Shown here: positions 1 to 7,462 of the stretch, in pieces
Position numbering within the stretch: the first letter of the stretch is position 1
Layout: the number at the start of each line of letters is the position of its first letter
DNA from: DUOH01 sp036562625
GTDB taxonomy: Bacteria > Bacillota > UBA4882 > UBA10575
Assembly (NCBI GenBank): GCA_036562625.1
Contig: DATCJV010000096.1
Location: 1-29,038, forward strand
Direction: 5' to 3'
DNA: 29,038 nt
Notes under the pieces: model-generated
Told to the model about the DNA's origin: nothing
Database searches by the model: none
The model's input: the letters and a program-made list of their open reading frames with translations, nothing else
Position numbers and translations under genes: made by a program

Positions 1-682
1 GCTTAAAGTTACCCGCCAGCCCAAAAAGGTCATGGAAGACTTGTACTTGGCCGTCACAGGCCGGACCGGAGCCGATGCCAATCGTGGGGATGGTCAAAAC
101 CTCAGTCACTTTCTCCGCCACTTCCCAAGGTACAAGTTCCAAGACAACGGCAAAAGCTCCCGCTGCTTCCAAAGCGCGTGCCCCTTCCAACAATTCCAAA
201 GCTCCCTGACTGGATTTTCCCTGAAAATAGAAACCGCCGAATTTATGAACGGACTGTGGAGTAAAGCCCAAATGTCCCATCACCGGAATACCCGCGGCTA
301 CTATCTGCTCAACAATCCTTGCCACTTCTTTTCCGCCTTCCAACTTTACGGCCTGCGCTCCGCCTTCCTGGAGCAACCTTCCGGCGTTTCTTAGTCCGTC
401 TTCGAGAGAGTGATAGGACAAGAACGGAAGGTCTGCCACAATGAGCGGGGTTTTTCCTCCCCTGGCTACGGCTTTTGTATGGTGAATCATATCTTCCATT
501 GTCACCTGTACGGTGGTATCGTAACCCAGGACCGTCATGCCCACAGAATCCCCGACCAAAATCAGATCAACACCGGCTTGATCGGCAAGGACAGCCATAG
601 GATAGTCATAAGCCGTGACCATGGTAATCTTTTCTTTCGCCTCTTTCATCTTTAAAATCGTAGAAACTGTGACCTTTTTCAT
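1..682 (-). CDS. panB: 3-methyl-2-oxobutanoate hydroxymethyltransferase (ketopantoate hydroxymethyltransferase), partial
   Basis: PanB transfers a hydroxymethyl group from 5,10-methylene-tetrahydrofolate to 2-oxoisovalerate, giving ketopantoate, the first committed step of pantothenate and CoA synthesis in the cytoplasm. About 227 N-terminal residues are present. The C-terminal 40-50 residues of a normal ~275-aa PanB lie beyond the left edge. Visible family motifs are TAYDYPMA near residue 23, the metal-binding LVGDSVGM, VADLPFLSY, VKLEGG, GHLGFTPQS and IGIGSGPACDGQVQV. The ATG (682-680) overlaps the TGA of the upstream reductase (ATGA), so the two are translationally coupled and form a pantothenate operon. 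No other candidate gene fits; the product call is secure. Confidence 0.95.
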   Translation of the reverse strand, partial: MKKVTVSTILKMKEAKEKITMVTAYDYPMAVLADQAGVDLILVGDSVGMTVLGYDTTVQVTMEDMIHHTKAVARGGKTPLIVADLPFLSYHSLEDGLRNAGRLLQEGGAQAVKLEGGKEVARIVEQIVAAGIPVMGHLGFTPQSVHKFGGFYFQGKSSQGALELLEGARALEAAGAFAVVLELVPWEVAEKVTEVLTIPTIGIGSGPACDGQVQVFHDLFGLAGNFK

Positions 683-1581
683 CTCTTGCCATCATCCTCC
701 TCAGTATGCAACACTGTTTTAAACTTATTTACCTGGTCTTCTCCTATATATCCATACTTGCCCGCTAACTCCAACGTATGTTGGAGCATAACTCGGTAGA
801 AGCCGACATACTCCGGCGCCCAGTCCTGAAGTCTATCCAAATGAAGGCTTACCGTGCCTAAGTCACCTCTGGCGACCGGACCGGTGAGGGCATACGGTAC
901 TCCCTTGTTTTTAAGATTCTTCACTGTTTGCTCGATCAAAGGCCCGACTACAGAATAGAAAGCCTCCTCCGGCACCCCGCATAAACCCAGCAACCGAGAA
1001 CTGATATACTCCAGAGTAACCAGGAAATTAGCAGCAATACAAGCCGACGCATGATATAATGGTTTCATCCCCAGGGGAAGAGTAAAGGCTTTACCGCATA
1101 ATGCCTGTACCAACTCCTCTCCTTGTCGCCGGGCCGCTTCATCTCCGTCCAGCGCGAACCAACTACCGGGTAAAGCTTTCCAACCGTGATCCCGGTCGGC
1201 AAAGGTCTGGAGCGGGTGGATGGAGCCGATAATTCCCCCCTTTTCCCTAATAGGTTCCAGCACCTCCGCTTCCAATACACCACTGGTGTGAAAGAAGAAC
1301 TTGTCTTTCAATGACTCTGTTGTTCTGCTGATCTCCTCGGCAAAACCACCCACCAGATCATCCGGCACAGTAAGAAAGATCAGATCCGCTTCAGCGGGCA
1401 CTTGTGTGACCTTCGCCGCCGTTCCGGCCTTTACTTTATTAGCCAAGCCCTGTAGGTACTCCGACCGCCGGCCGCAGACCGTGCTAATCTCCCACCCGGC
1501 ATTGAAGAGTCCCAGGGCAAAAGCAGAGCCGACCCTGCCGGGTCCGATGATCCCAATCCTTTTTTTCTCTTCTCCTGACAT
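679..1581 (-). CDS. Rossmann-like/DUF2520 protein, probable PanG-type ketopantoate reductase
   Basis: A 300-aa cytoplasmic protein with an N-terminal NAD(P)-binding Rossmann fold (GIIGPGRVGSAFALGL at residues 10-25, a GxGxxG loop) followed by a helical DUF2520-type dimerisation domain with FHTSG (~97), GSIHPLQTFAD (~119), YHASACIAANF (~176) and LTGPVARGD (~233). The start ATG has AAGAAGGG just upstream. It overlaps panB by four bases. Ketopantoate must be reduced to pantoate between PanB and PanC, and the PanG reductase described in Francisella has, as I recall, this same architecture. With the panB overlap this makes a ketopantoate reductase the best call. It is not a classical PanE/ApbA protein. 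The fold is seen; the substrate is inferred from family and context. Confidence 0.75.
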   Translation of the reverse strand: MSGEEKKRIGIIGPGRVGSAFALGLFNAGWEISTVCGRRSEYLQGLANKVKAGTAAKVTQVPAEADLIFLTVPDDLVGGFAEEISRTTESLKDKFFFHTSGVLEAEVLEPIREKGGIIGSIHPLQTFADRDHGWKALPGSWFALDGDEAARRQGEELVQALCGKAFTLPLGMKPLYHASACIAANFLVTLEYISSRLLGLCGVPEEAFYSVVGPLIEQTVKNLKNKGVPYALTGPVARGDLGTVSLHLDRLQDWAPEYVGFYRVMLQHTLELAGKYGYIGEDQVNKFKTVLHTEEDDGKR

Positions 1582-1623
1582 GCTATCCCTTCTTAGGTCA
1601 TTAGTAAGAGTATTTCCCTTTAC

Positions 1624-1657
1624 AAAAAATACCTTCCGCCGGAGAGAGGCGGAAGGT
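1624..1657 (-). terminator. Intrinsic terminator upstream of panG-panB
   Basis: Perfect 10-bp inverted repeat ACCTTCCGCC / GGCGGAAGGT (1631-1640 and 1648-1657) with a 7-nt loop, followed on the minus strand by ATTTTTTG. It sits about 45 nt upstream of the DUF2520 start. It is either the end of the folB transcript or, more interestingly, the attenuator of the leader described for 1658-1896. Confidence 0.85.
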
Positions 1658-1719
1658 ACTAAAGAGGATTAAAAATTCTTCAACCCCCGTCTCGGTCCGG
1701 ATGGATCCCAGCGGTAAAA

Positions 1720-1821
1720 TTACTGACAGTCAATAACTCCAAAGACAACCAGCAGCGGCAATCTCCCTAGTTCTTGAGTATGGCCCTCAAGGTCCCATCT
1801 CGTTCTTACTGAAACCGTCAT
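1720..1821 (-). CDS. Possible 33-aa leader peptide (uncertain)
   Basis: ATG-initiated mini-ORF of 33 codons ending in TAA, with the C-terminus GRLPLLVVFGVIDCQ. It begins two bases after the stop of a 17-codon ORF (1824-1877), a spacing compatible with translational coupling. No good Shine-Dalgarno sequence precedes it, and its ATG sits in the loop of a predicted ACTGACC/GGTTTCAGT hairpin. It lies in the folB-panG leader. It may be a regulatory peptide, a remnant of a repeat, or chance. Confidence 0.25.
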   Translation of the reverse strand: MTVSVRTRWDLEGHTQELGRLPLLVVFGVIDCQ

Positions 1822-1823
1822 GG

Positions 1824-1877
1824 TCAGTGCGAAGATCGCGCTATCATCACCAGTCGCTCATCTTTCGTCTTTTCCAT
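1824..1877 (-). CDS. Possible 17-aa leader peptide (uncertain)
   Basis: Mini-ORF ATG to TGA, 17 codons, starting MEKTKDERL. It ends two bases before the next mini-ORF. The ribosome binding site is weak or absent. I list it only because of its tandem arrangement in the leader upstream of a terminator, which resembles attenuation. Codon content gives no hint of a specifically sensed amino acid. Confidence 0.2.
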   Translation of the reverse strand: MEKTKDERLVMIARSSH

Positions 1878-1937
1878 GCACACCGCTACTTTAGTAAGGT
1901 AAACTTGGCAGAAATATAATAATCATGCAGACATGTT

Positions 1938-2312
1938 TCACTCACTTATCTTATTGGCTGGACGGCGAACCTCCACCTCCAGGTAGTCCATGATCCCTCC
2001 ACTAGGCGGGTTTGGCTTTCTGACCCGAACCACAATCTCATCCAATGTGTAAGCGGAAAGAATCTCTTCTGCGATGGTGTCGGCCAGTGCTTCCATGAGA
2101 TTAAACCCGCGTTCTTCCACTATATCCTTGACAATAGTATAGATCTCCACATAATTAACGGCGAGTTCAAGATCATCGGCGGAACCGGCCGGTTTTAGGT
2201 TGAGGTACAGTTCCACATCAACCTCAATTCTCTGACCCAACTCTTTTTCTGCATCAAACACGCCATGGTAACCATAGAATACCATATTTTTTAAGATGAG
2301 TCGATCAGCCAA
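1938..2312 (-). CDS. folB: Dihydroneopterin aldolase
   Basis: FolB converts 7,8-dihydroneopterin to 6-hydroxymethyl-dihydropterin plus glycolaldehyde in folate synthesis. The 124-aa product has the family signatures LILKNMVFYGYHGVFDAEKE at the N-terminus, DLELAVNYVEIY (~55), NLMEALADTIAEEIL (~77) with the pterin-contacting Glu, and VRVRKPNPPSGGIMDYLEVEV near the end. The start is TTG 2312-2310, preceded by AAAGGAAGGG. The in-frame ATG at 2390 lies upstream of the folB promoter -35 and cannot be used. Usual family length is ~120 aa. It is divergent from nadA. Other folate genes are not in the window. Confidence 0.93.
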   Translation of the reverse strand: MADRLILKNMVFYGYHGVFDAEKELGQRIEVDVELYLNLKPAGSADDLELAVNYVEIYTIVKDIVEERGFNLMEALADTIAEEILSAYTLDEIVVRVRKPNPPSGGIMDYLEVEVRRPANKISE

Positions 2313-2335
2313 TTTAATCCCTTCCTTTGTAAAGA

Positions 2336-2364
2336 ATTTTACCCTATTCCGAAGAATATGTGAA
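2336..2364 (-). promoter_or_regulatory. folB promoter
   Basis: TTCACA (2364-2359), 17-bp spacer, TAAAAT (2341-2336) on the minus strand. Transcription would begin near 2329, leaving a very short leader before the TTG start at 2312. That explains why the start must be downstream of 2330. Confidence 0.65.
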
Positions 2365-2434
2365 TACTTTTTACTCTGATTCCCCTGCACGCTGTAAAAA
2401 CTTATTGCTTTTCCCCACTATGGCTGGAGATTTA

Positions 2435-2463
2435 TTGACAAGCATCACTGAAAAAAGTAGAAT
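2435..2463 (+). promoter_or_regulatory. nadABC promoter
   Basis: TTGACA (2435-2440), exactly 17 bp, TAGAAT (2458-2463): a near-consensus sigma-A promoter. The start point would be near 2470, with a ~25-nt leader to the nadA ATG. I saw no convincing NiaR-type operator around it. Confidence 0.82.
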
Positions 2464-2494
2464 AAAAGATGAAAATTTTTAAGGTGGCTATATT

Positions 2495-3412
2495 ATGTCA
2501 TGCACTAAGCAGATTAAAGAAGAGATTTTAAAATTAAAGGCAGAACGACGCGCCATAATCTTGGCCCACTCTTACCAGAATGAAGAGGTGCAAGATATCG
2601 CCGATTTTGTCGGTGATTCCTTTGCTTTAAGCCGGATTTCCGCTGAAAACGACAGTTCAGTGATTGTCTTTTGCGGCGTTCATTTTATGGCGGAGAGCGC
2701 CTATATCCTTTCTCCACAAAAGACCGTTTTATTACCGGTTCCAGAGGCGGGCTGTCCGATGGCTGATATGGCGGAAGTTGAGGACGTTCTAAAATGGAAG
2801 GAAAAGTATCCACAAGCAGCCGTAGTTTCCTATGTCAATTCTTCAGCTGCAGTCAAAGCAGTGAGCGATATTTGTTGTACTTCGGCAAATGCTGTCAATG
2901 TTATTAAATCCCTTCACCAGAAAGAAATAATCTTTTTACCCGATCAGAACCTCGGAAGTTACATTGCAAACCGGGTACCGGAGAAAACCATTCATCTCTG
3001 GCCCGGGTACTGCCGCACTCATCACCGGGTTACTCCGGGTGAAGTGCTGAAAGTAAAGGAGCTGCATCCGGAAGCGGAGATCCTGATCCATCCAGAATGC
3101 CGCCCAGAGGTTGTTGCCTTAGCCGATTTTGTGGGGAGCACCACTCAGATTATCAACCATGTTTCCCACTCTACGGCGGACTCCTTTGTCATCGGTACGG
3201 AGATGGGGATCATCCACGGGCTCACCAAGAAGTATCCACAGAAAAAGTTTTACCTGCTCTCACCCGGCTTGATCTGTCCGAACATGAAAAAAATTACTTT
3301 ACAAGATGTTTTGCTCTCCTTAAAAAACCTGCAGCCTGTCATTACCGTACCTGAGCCAATCCGTTCCCAGGCCTATAAAGCCCTCGAACGAATGTTGCAA
3401 ATTGATTCTTAA
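2495..3412 (+). CDS. nadA: Quinolinate synthase
   Basis: NadA condenses iminoaspartate with dihydroxyacetone phosphate to quinolinate, using an oxygen-sensitive [4Fe-4S] cluster. The protein is 305 aa, the short form common in anaerobes. The three expected cluster ligands are visible: C87 (EAGCPMADM), C173 (GYCRTHHR) and C261 (GLICPNMKK), with spacing typical of the family. AHSYQNEEVQ (24-33), CGVHFMAESA (60-69) and HPECRPEV (199-206) are also canonical. AAGGTGG precedes the ATG. It is the first gene of a three-gene NAD operon; nadB follows after 16 nt. Confidence 0.96.
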   Translation: MSCTKQIKEEILKLKAERRAIILAHSYQNEEVQDIADFVGDSFALSRISAENDSSVIVFCGVHFMAESAYILSPQKTVLLPVPEAGCPMADMAEVEDVLKWKEKYPQAAVVSYVNSSAAVKAVSDICCTSANAVNVIKSLHQKEIIFLPDQNLGSYIANRVPEKTIHLWPGYCRTHHRVTPGEVLKVKELHPEAEILIHPECRPEVVALADFVGSTTQIINHVSHSTADSFVIGTEMGIIHGLTKKYPQKKFYLLSPGLICPNMKKITLQDVLLSLKNLQPVITVPEPIRSQAYKALERMLQIDS

Positions 3413-3428
3413 GGGGGTCGCCATCTTA

Positions 3429-5069
3429 ATGGCACTGTTTATCTCCAACAAAGACCTGCCTTACACCCCTTTTCTTGTTATTGGGAGCGGAATCGCCGGT
3501 CTTTACACTGCTTTAAAACTTTCCGAAATCGGAGAAGTCACTCTGGTCACCAAAGAGACTTTAGTCGAAAGTAACACTGCTTATGCGCAAGGCGGGATTG
3601 CAGCCGCCATCAGCCCTACCGATTCCCCGGAATTCCATTACCAAGATACCATTAGAGTCGGGGACGGACTTTGTCAACCGGAGGCCGTACGACTCTTGAC
3701 GCAAGAGGGTCCACGGCGGGTACGGGAGCTAATGGCGTTAGGTGTGCCTTTTGACCAAACCGCCGGTGAACCGGCTCTTACCCAAGAAGCGGCTCATAGC
3801 AGGCGAAGAATTCTACACGCCGACGGCGATGCCACCGGCCGCGAGATTTCCCGCGTCTTAACAAAACATGTTATCAGCAATCCTCGGATCAGAGTAATTG
3901 AAAACCGCTTTGTAGTTTCCCTCTTGACTGCCGATGGAATGTGTCATGGGGCACTGACCATGGAAAAAAAGATCGGGCGCCTGGAAGACTGTCAACCTAT
4001 CCTTGCCGGCGCAACCATTCTTTGTACCGGTGGATGCGGAAGGGTCTATTCCGCTACCACCAATCCGCAGGTTGCAACAGGGGACGGCTTGGCTATGGCT
4101 TATCGCGCCGGCGCACCATTGACAGATCTGGAGTTCATGCAGTTTCATCCCACTGCGCTTTTTTTGCCGCCCGCCCCGCGTTTTCTCATCTCCGAAACCG
4201 TACGGGGAGAAGGGGCCCTTTTACGCAATAAAAAAGGGGAACGGTTTATGCCCGGGTATCATGGGCAAGCGGAATTAGCGCCTAGGGATGTGGTAGCCCG
4301 CGCCATCTATCTGGAGATGCAAAAGACAGATACGGACCATGTCTACCTCGACCTGTCAGTTTTACCCCCTGAACTAATCAAAATAAGGTTTCCCAATATC
4401 TACGAGACCTGTTTCAAATATGGTTTGGACATCACTAAAGAGCCGATTCCGGTCGCTCCCGCCGCCCATTACATGATGGGGGGGATCGTGACGGATCTTT
4501 GGGGCCGTACAGGCCTCCCCCACCTTTTTTCCTGTGGTGAAGCGGCTAATACCGGAGTGCACGGGGCTAATCGTTTGGCCAGCAACTCTCTGCTTGAGGG
4601 TTTGGTCTTCGGTTACCGCATTTACGAATATCTTAAGGAAAAAACGCCCACTGTCCCTCCAGTAAATATTGGTTTTGAGGCGGAAATCGAAACTTCCACT
4701 GATCCCGGACGTACTAAAGAACTGATCGCAAAGGTACAGGATTTGATGACCAAGAATATGGGGATTATGCGCGATCAAGAGAAACTGCAGCGTGCCCAAG
4801 CCCTTCTGGCGGAGGACAGTGGTGCTGCGCAGCCTGGTTTTGATCATCATCCCATCAGTGAAGAATATTTGGAATTACAAAATATGCGGTTAGTAGCCTG
4901 GCTGATGATTCAAGCGGCATTATTCCGGACGGAAAGCCGCGGTAGTCATTTCCGTACCGATTTTCCACAAACCAACCCGGACTGGGCAAAAAAAATCTTT
5001 TTATTTAAGACAGGTAAAGTAAAAACCGTTCCCAGCAACGTCCTTCCCAACTGGTCTTGGCCCAGCTAA
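3429..5069 (+). CDS. nadB: L-aspartate oxidase
   Basis: An FAD enzyme that oxidises L-aspartate to iminoaspartate, the NadA substrate. In an anaerobe fumarate is the likely electron acceptor (family knowledge). 546 aa from ATG 3429, which follows AAGGGGG at the nadA stop; an in-frame ATG at 3402 lies inside nadA and lacks a site. Features in order: dinucleotide-binding GSGIAGLYTALKL (~19), AYAQGGIAAA, the active-site segment HSRRRILHADGDATGREI (~130), HPTALF, SETVRGEGALLRNKKGERF, APAAHYMMGGI and GEAANTGVHGANRLASNSLL. The C-terminal helical domain ends with the conserved RTESRGSHFRTDFP, so the protein is full length. The succinate dehydrogenase flavoprotein alternative is excluded by context and by the C-terminal domain. 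Confidence 0.96.
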   Translation: MALFISNKDLPYTPFLVIGSGIAGLYTALKLSEIGEVTLVTKETLVESNTAYAQGGIAAAISPTDSPEFHYQDTIRVGDGLCQPEAVRLLTQEGPRRVRELMALGVPFDQTAGEPALTQEAAHSRRRILHADGDATGREISRVLTKHVISNPRIRVIENRFVVSLLTADGMCHGALTMEKKIGRLEDCQPILAGATILCTGGCGRVYSATTNPQVATGDGLAMAYRAGAPLTDLEFMQFHPTALFLPPAPRFLISETVRGEGALLRNKKGERFMPGYHGQAELAPRDVVARAIYLEMQKTDTDHVYLDLSVLPPELIKIRFPNIYETCFKYGLDITKEPIPVAPAAHYMMGGIVTDLWGRTGLPHLFSCGEAANTGVHGANRLASNSLLEGLVFGYRIYEYLKEKTPTVPPVNIGFEAEIETSTDPGRTKELIAKVQDLMTKNMGIMRDQEKLQRAQALLAEDSGAAQPGFDHHPISEEYLELQNMRLVAWLMIQAALFRTESRGSHFRTDFPQTNPDWAKKIFLFKTGKVKTVPSNVLPNWSWPS

Positions 5070-5135
5070 TGCAGGTTTTCCAGAGGTAGGGTTTTCTTCT
5101 TGTTGCACCAGTAGTTAACTAAAAGAGAAGGATGG

Positions 5136-5996
5136 GTGATCAATTTGTTGTTACTGACGAAAAAATCTTTTACAGAAATCGTACGGCTTGCGATTGAAGA
5201 GGACTTGGGCGCAGGGGACATCACTACTAACTCTACTATTCCTCCATCTCTAACCGGAACCGGCAGATTTATCTCAAAAGATTCGGGCATTATCTGTGGC
5301 TGGCCTGTAGTGCGGGAGGTCTTTGCCCAATTAAATCCCGATATTAAACTGGAGATTTTCTTGGACGACGGAGCGGCCACCAGCCCCGGAGAGACCTTGG
5401 GGGTGATCTCTGGCCCGGTACGGGAGATTCTCTCCGGTGAACGTGTGGCCTTGAATTTTCTCCAACATCTATCCGGAGTCGCCACCCGTACCCATACTCT
5501 GGTCGAGCTGATTTCAGAATATCCCGGAGTGCGGTTGGTTGATACCAGAAAGACCATACCCGGCTTAAGAGCACTCGATAAATACGCCGTCCGGGTGGGT
5601 GGTGGGCATAATCACCGCCATAACTTGATGGATGCTGTTCTGATCAAAGACAATCATATTGCCGCGGCCGGTAGCATTAAAAAAGCGGTGGAATCTGCCC
5701 GGGCGCTTATTCCACACACTATGAAGATAGAAGTGGAAGTTGGATCAGAAACACAAGTCCTAGAAGCATTGGAAGCCGGAGTAGATATTATTATGCTGGA
5801 CAATATGACCCCCGCGCAAATCAAGTCCATGGTCAAGCTGATTAATAAGCGTGCTTTAATCGAGGTCTCAGGAAATGTCACGGAAGAAAATATAAAGAAG
5901 ATCGCCGCTTGTGGAGTAGATATTATCTCCGCGGGTGTCCTCACCCATTCAGTAAAAGCCTTGGATATCAGCTTAAATATTGATCTGCATAAGTAA
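5136..5996 (+). CDS. nadC: Nicotinate-nucleotide pyrophosphorylase (carboxylating)
   Basis: NadC (quinolinate phosphoribosyltransferase) joins quinolinate and PRPP to nicotinate mononucleotide with release of CO2. The product is 286 aa, normal length. Visible motifs: EDLGAGDITTN near the N-terminus, FLQHLSGVATRT, the DTRKTIPGLRALDKYAVRVG substrate loop, GGGHNHRHNLMDAVLIKDNH, and the barrel end EVSGNV/VDIISAGVLTHS. The start is uncertain: GTG 5136 has AGAAGGA only 3 nt away, while TTG 5145 has it 12 nt away. It is the last gene of nadABC, followed by a small hairpin and a terminator. Confidence 0.94.
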   Translation: MINLLLLTKKSFTEIVRLAIEEDLGAGDITTNSTIPPSLTGTGRFISKDSGIICGWPVVREVFAQLNPDIKLEIFLDDGAATSPGETLGVISGPVREILSGERVALNFLQHLSGVATRTHTLVELISEYPGVRLVDTRKTIPGLRALDKYAVRVGGGHNHRHNLMDAVLIKDNHIAAAGSIKKAVESARALIPHTMKIEVEVGSETQVLEALEAGVDIIMLDNMTPAQIKSMVKLINKRALIEVSGNVTEENIKKIAACGVDIISAGVLTHSVKALDISLNIDLHK

Positions 5997-6002
5997 TTGT
6001 GT

Positions 6003-6023
6003 TACATACGCGTTGCGTATGTA
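6003..6023 (+). repeat. Short perfect inverted repeat after nadC
   Basis: TACATACGC-GTT-GCGTATGTA, a 9-bp perfect stem with a 3-nt loop, six bases after the nadC stop. No T-tract follows, so it is not a terminator by itself. It may protect the 3' end of the mRNA or bind a protein. Confidence 0.5.
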
Positions 6024-6064
6024 CGCTCAACTTTGTACACATCTCTCTGCCTGAACGGGCGTGG

Positions 6065-6110
6065 TAAAAAAACGACTCTCCTCTTCAGCAAGGGAGAGTC
6101 GTTTTTTTTC
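6065..6110. terminator. Bidirectional terminator between nadC and the outer-membrane barrel gene
   Basis: ACGACTCTCC (6072-6081) pairs with GGAGAGTCGT (6093-6102), flanked by A7 on the left and T8 on the right. The A/T tracts on both sides let it end nadABC on the plus strand and the convergent minus-strand gene ending at 6172. Confidence 0.9.
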
Positions 6111-6171
6111 AGGTTAAATATAGGTTTCATACAGGCTTCTTTCGCCGTCAGTATCTATCTTTTCGGGCAGC

Positions 6172-7356
6172 CTAAAATCTAAACCCTCCGGTCAGAAAAG
6201 CGCCCACACTGTCTTCACCCTGTACAGCAGCTAAGTCCAGGAGCACCGGCCCGAGTTTTCCGCCTATTCCAGCGGTAAAGCGGACATCACCATCGGCCGT
6301 GTATCCCCCCACGCGTAAAAAGATTACACCCAAAACCGGCTGTTCCACCCCAAGGTGGAAGGAGTTCTCCGCTCTGCCGGATATGGGGACCTCGTAATCC
6401 GCCGCGATCAGCGTGCCCGTAACCGGTAGCTTCAGCGCCCCGCCCACCACCAGGATAGTGGGAGGTTCATAAGTTTCAGTATAATCTTCGTCGGTGGTTA
6501 ATAAAACATCAACCTGGCCCTGGTCAATTTCCTTTTCTAGCCTTTCTACAGCTTTGTCCACACTACCTTCTTCTATAATATACTTCTCTAACTTGTTTTG
6601 AAGAAATTTTGTATCTGTACTGCTTCTTTTTCCCTCCAGCTTGATTCCGCCTAAAGGGATATTACGCAGAACTGCGCCTGCCCGTACCCGATCACTCACC
6701 TTAAATAACCCACCGACATCGAGCAGGTATCCCATACCTGTTCCGTATTTCACTTCACCATTTGGCGCTTTTAACGGTATTTTTTTAGGTTGTCCCCCTA
6801 TGTCCAGCATAATATCTTCTGTTTTATAATCGGCAAACCCTCTACCCAACGCAACCCCTTTAAAATTAACTCCTACCCCAAGTAGATCCGTAAATTCCCA
6901 GGCAGCCGAGAAGGATGCCACCATCGGCACATTACCTTCAAGTTCGCCATTTTTCTCATTTAAGCCTCTGCTGTAAATATTAGGGTCAAAAAACAGATTA
7001 ACAGCGAAATGAGAGAAGTTTATCCCGGCCCCGAGATTCACCATCATTTCGACCTTACCAATCTCTAGATTTTTCAGTTCAGTAAAGGAACCGACCTTCT
7101 CAAACTCTCTCATCTTGTCTTGTAATTTCGAAAACTCACCCCACTCTCCAAGCGCGCCGAGCGTAGGGGTTAGTCCGAATCTCACTTGAGTTAACCCCGC
7201 CGGATTCCAATATGCTGCTGTGCCATCGTCGGCCACCGCAGTGAAGGCGCCGCCCATCCCCATGGCCCGCCCACCCATTCCGGTAGAAGCCAGAGCAGTC
7301 TGGGCCGAGACAGTCAGCAACAATATTGTGGCGCCGACTATCCATAGTTTCTTCAT
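6172..7356 (-). CDS. Outer-membrane beta-barrel protein (PorV/FadL/TraF-like, UPF0164-type)
   Basis: 394 aa. Residues 1-23 form a Sec signal peptide (KK, hydrophobic core, TALA cleavage before Ser24). The mature N-terminus carries GMGGRAMGMGGAFTAVADDG and AAYWNPAGL, the signature shared by PorV, FadL-like and conjugal TraF-like outer-membrane barrels. The rest is alternating, Gly-rich beta-strand sequence, and the protein ends in GGFRF with terminal Phe, the usual BAM recognition feature. Residues ~245-300 form a charged, possibly helical insert. The start ATG has AAGGAGG 7 nt upstream. The gene follows the pseudo-M1 gene in the same direction but has its own candidate promoter. The exact role (transport or secretion support) is unknown. 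A barrel like this implies a diderm cell. Confidence 0.8.
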   Translation of the reverse strand: MKKLWIVGATILLLTVSAQTALASTGMGGRAMGMGGAFTAVADDGTAAYWNPAGLTQVRFGLTPTLGALGEWGEFSKLQDKMREFEKVGSFTELKNLEIGKVEMMVNLGAGINFSHFAVNLFFDPNIYSRGLNEKNGELEGNVPMVASFSAAWEFTDLLGVGVNFKGVALGRGFADYKTEDIMLDIGGQPKKIPLKAPNGEVKYGTGMGYLLDVGGLFKVSDRVRAGAVLRNIPLGGIKLEGKRSSTDTKFLQNKLEKYIIEEGSVDKAVERLEKEIDQGQVDVLLTTDEDYTETYEPPTILVVGGALKLPVTGTLIAADYEVPISGRAENSFHLGVEQPVLGVIFLRVGGYTADGDVRFTAGIGGKLGPVLLDLAAVQGEDSVGAFLTGGFRF

Positions 7357-7462
7357 CGAAAGGCCTCCTTCGCCTAGTCAATTTTGATCTTATGAAGATA
7401 AAAACAACTATCTATATATTTTTTATCGGCAATAAACACATGAAATTTAGTACTTCACTCAA

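Larger units (their letters stand above)
1658..1896 (-). promoter_or_regulatory. Candidate structured RNA leader between folB and panG
   Basis: The region 1582-1937 holds no normal gene. On the minus strand TACTAAAG (1896-1889) is complementary to CTTTAGTA (1664-1657), which directly abuts the terminator. The two would close a ~240-nt domain. Inside are several local hairpins: CTTGAG/CTCAAG (1792-1774), a 7-bp TTATTGA/TCAGTAA stem (1736-1720) and ACTGACC/GGTTTCAGT (1828-1808). I could not match it to the T-box, SAM, TPP, lysine, FMN, THF or cobalamin consensus. The pan RNA motif, known from pantothenate operons, is one possibility that I cannot confirm. Two coupled mini-ORFs also lie here. 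This is a hypothesis based on pairing and position. Confidence 0.4.

Noticed and set aside
32..655. Plus-strand ORFs of 120 and 81 aa at the left edge
   Set aside because: Both are antisense to the panB coding frame, which reads through with clear family motifs.
1658..1937. A T-box riboswitch upstream of panG
   Set aside because: No AGGGTGGNACCGCG-like antiterminator sequence is present, although a terminator is; the region is reported only as an unclassified leader.
2313..2390. N-terminal extension of folB to the ATG at 2390
   Set aside because: It lies upstream of the promoter at 2336-2364, and the family N-terminus begins just after the TTG at 2312 behind a strong ribosome site.
5997..6182. 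A 61-aa plus-strand ORF directly after nadC
   Set aside because: It runs through the 6003-6023 hairpin and the terminator at 6065-6110, starts at a non-ATG codon with no ribosome site, and has no protein-like pattern.
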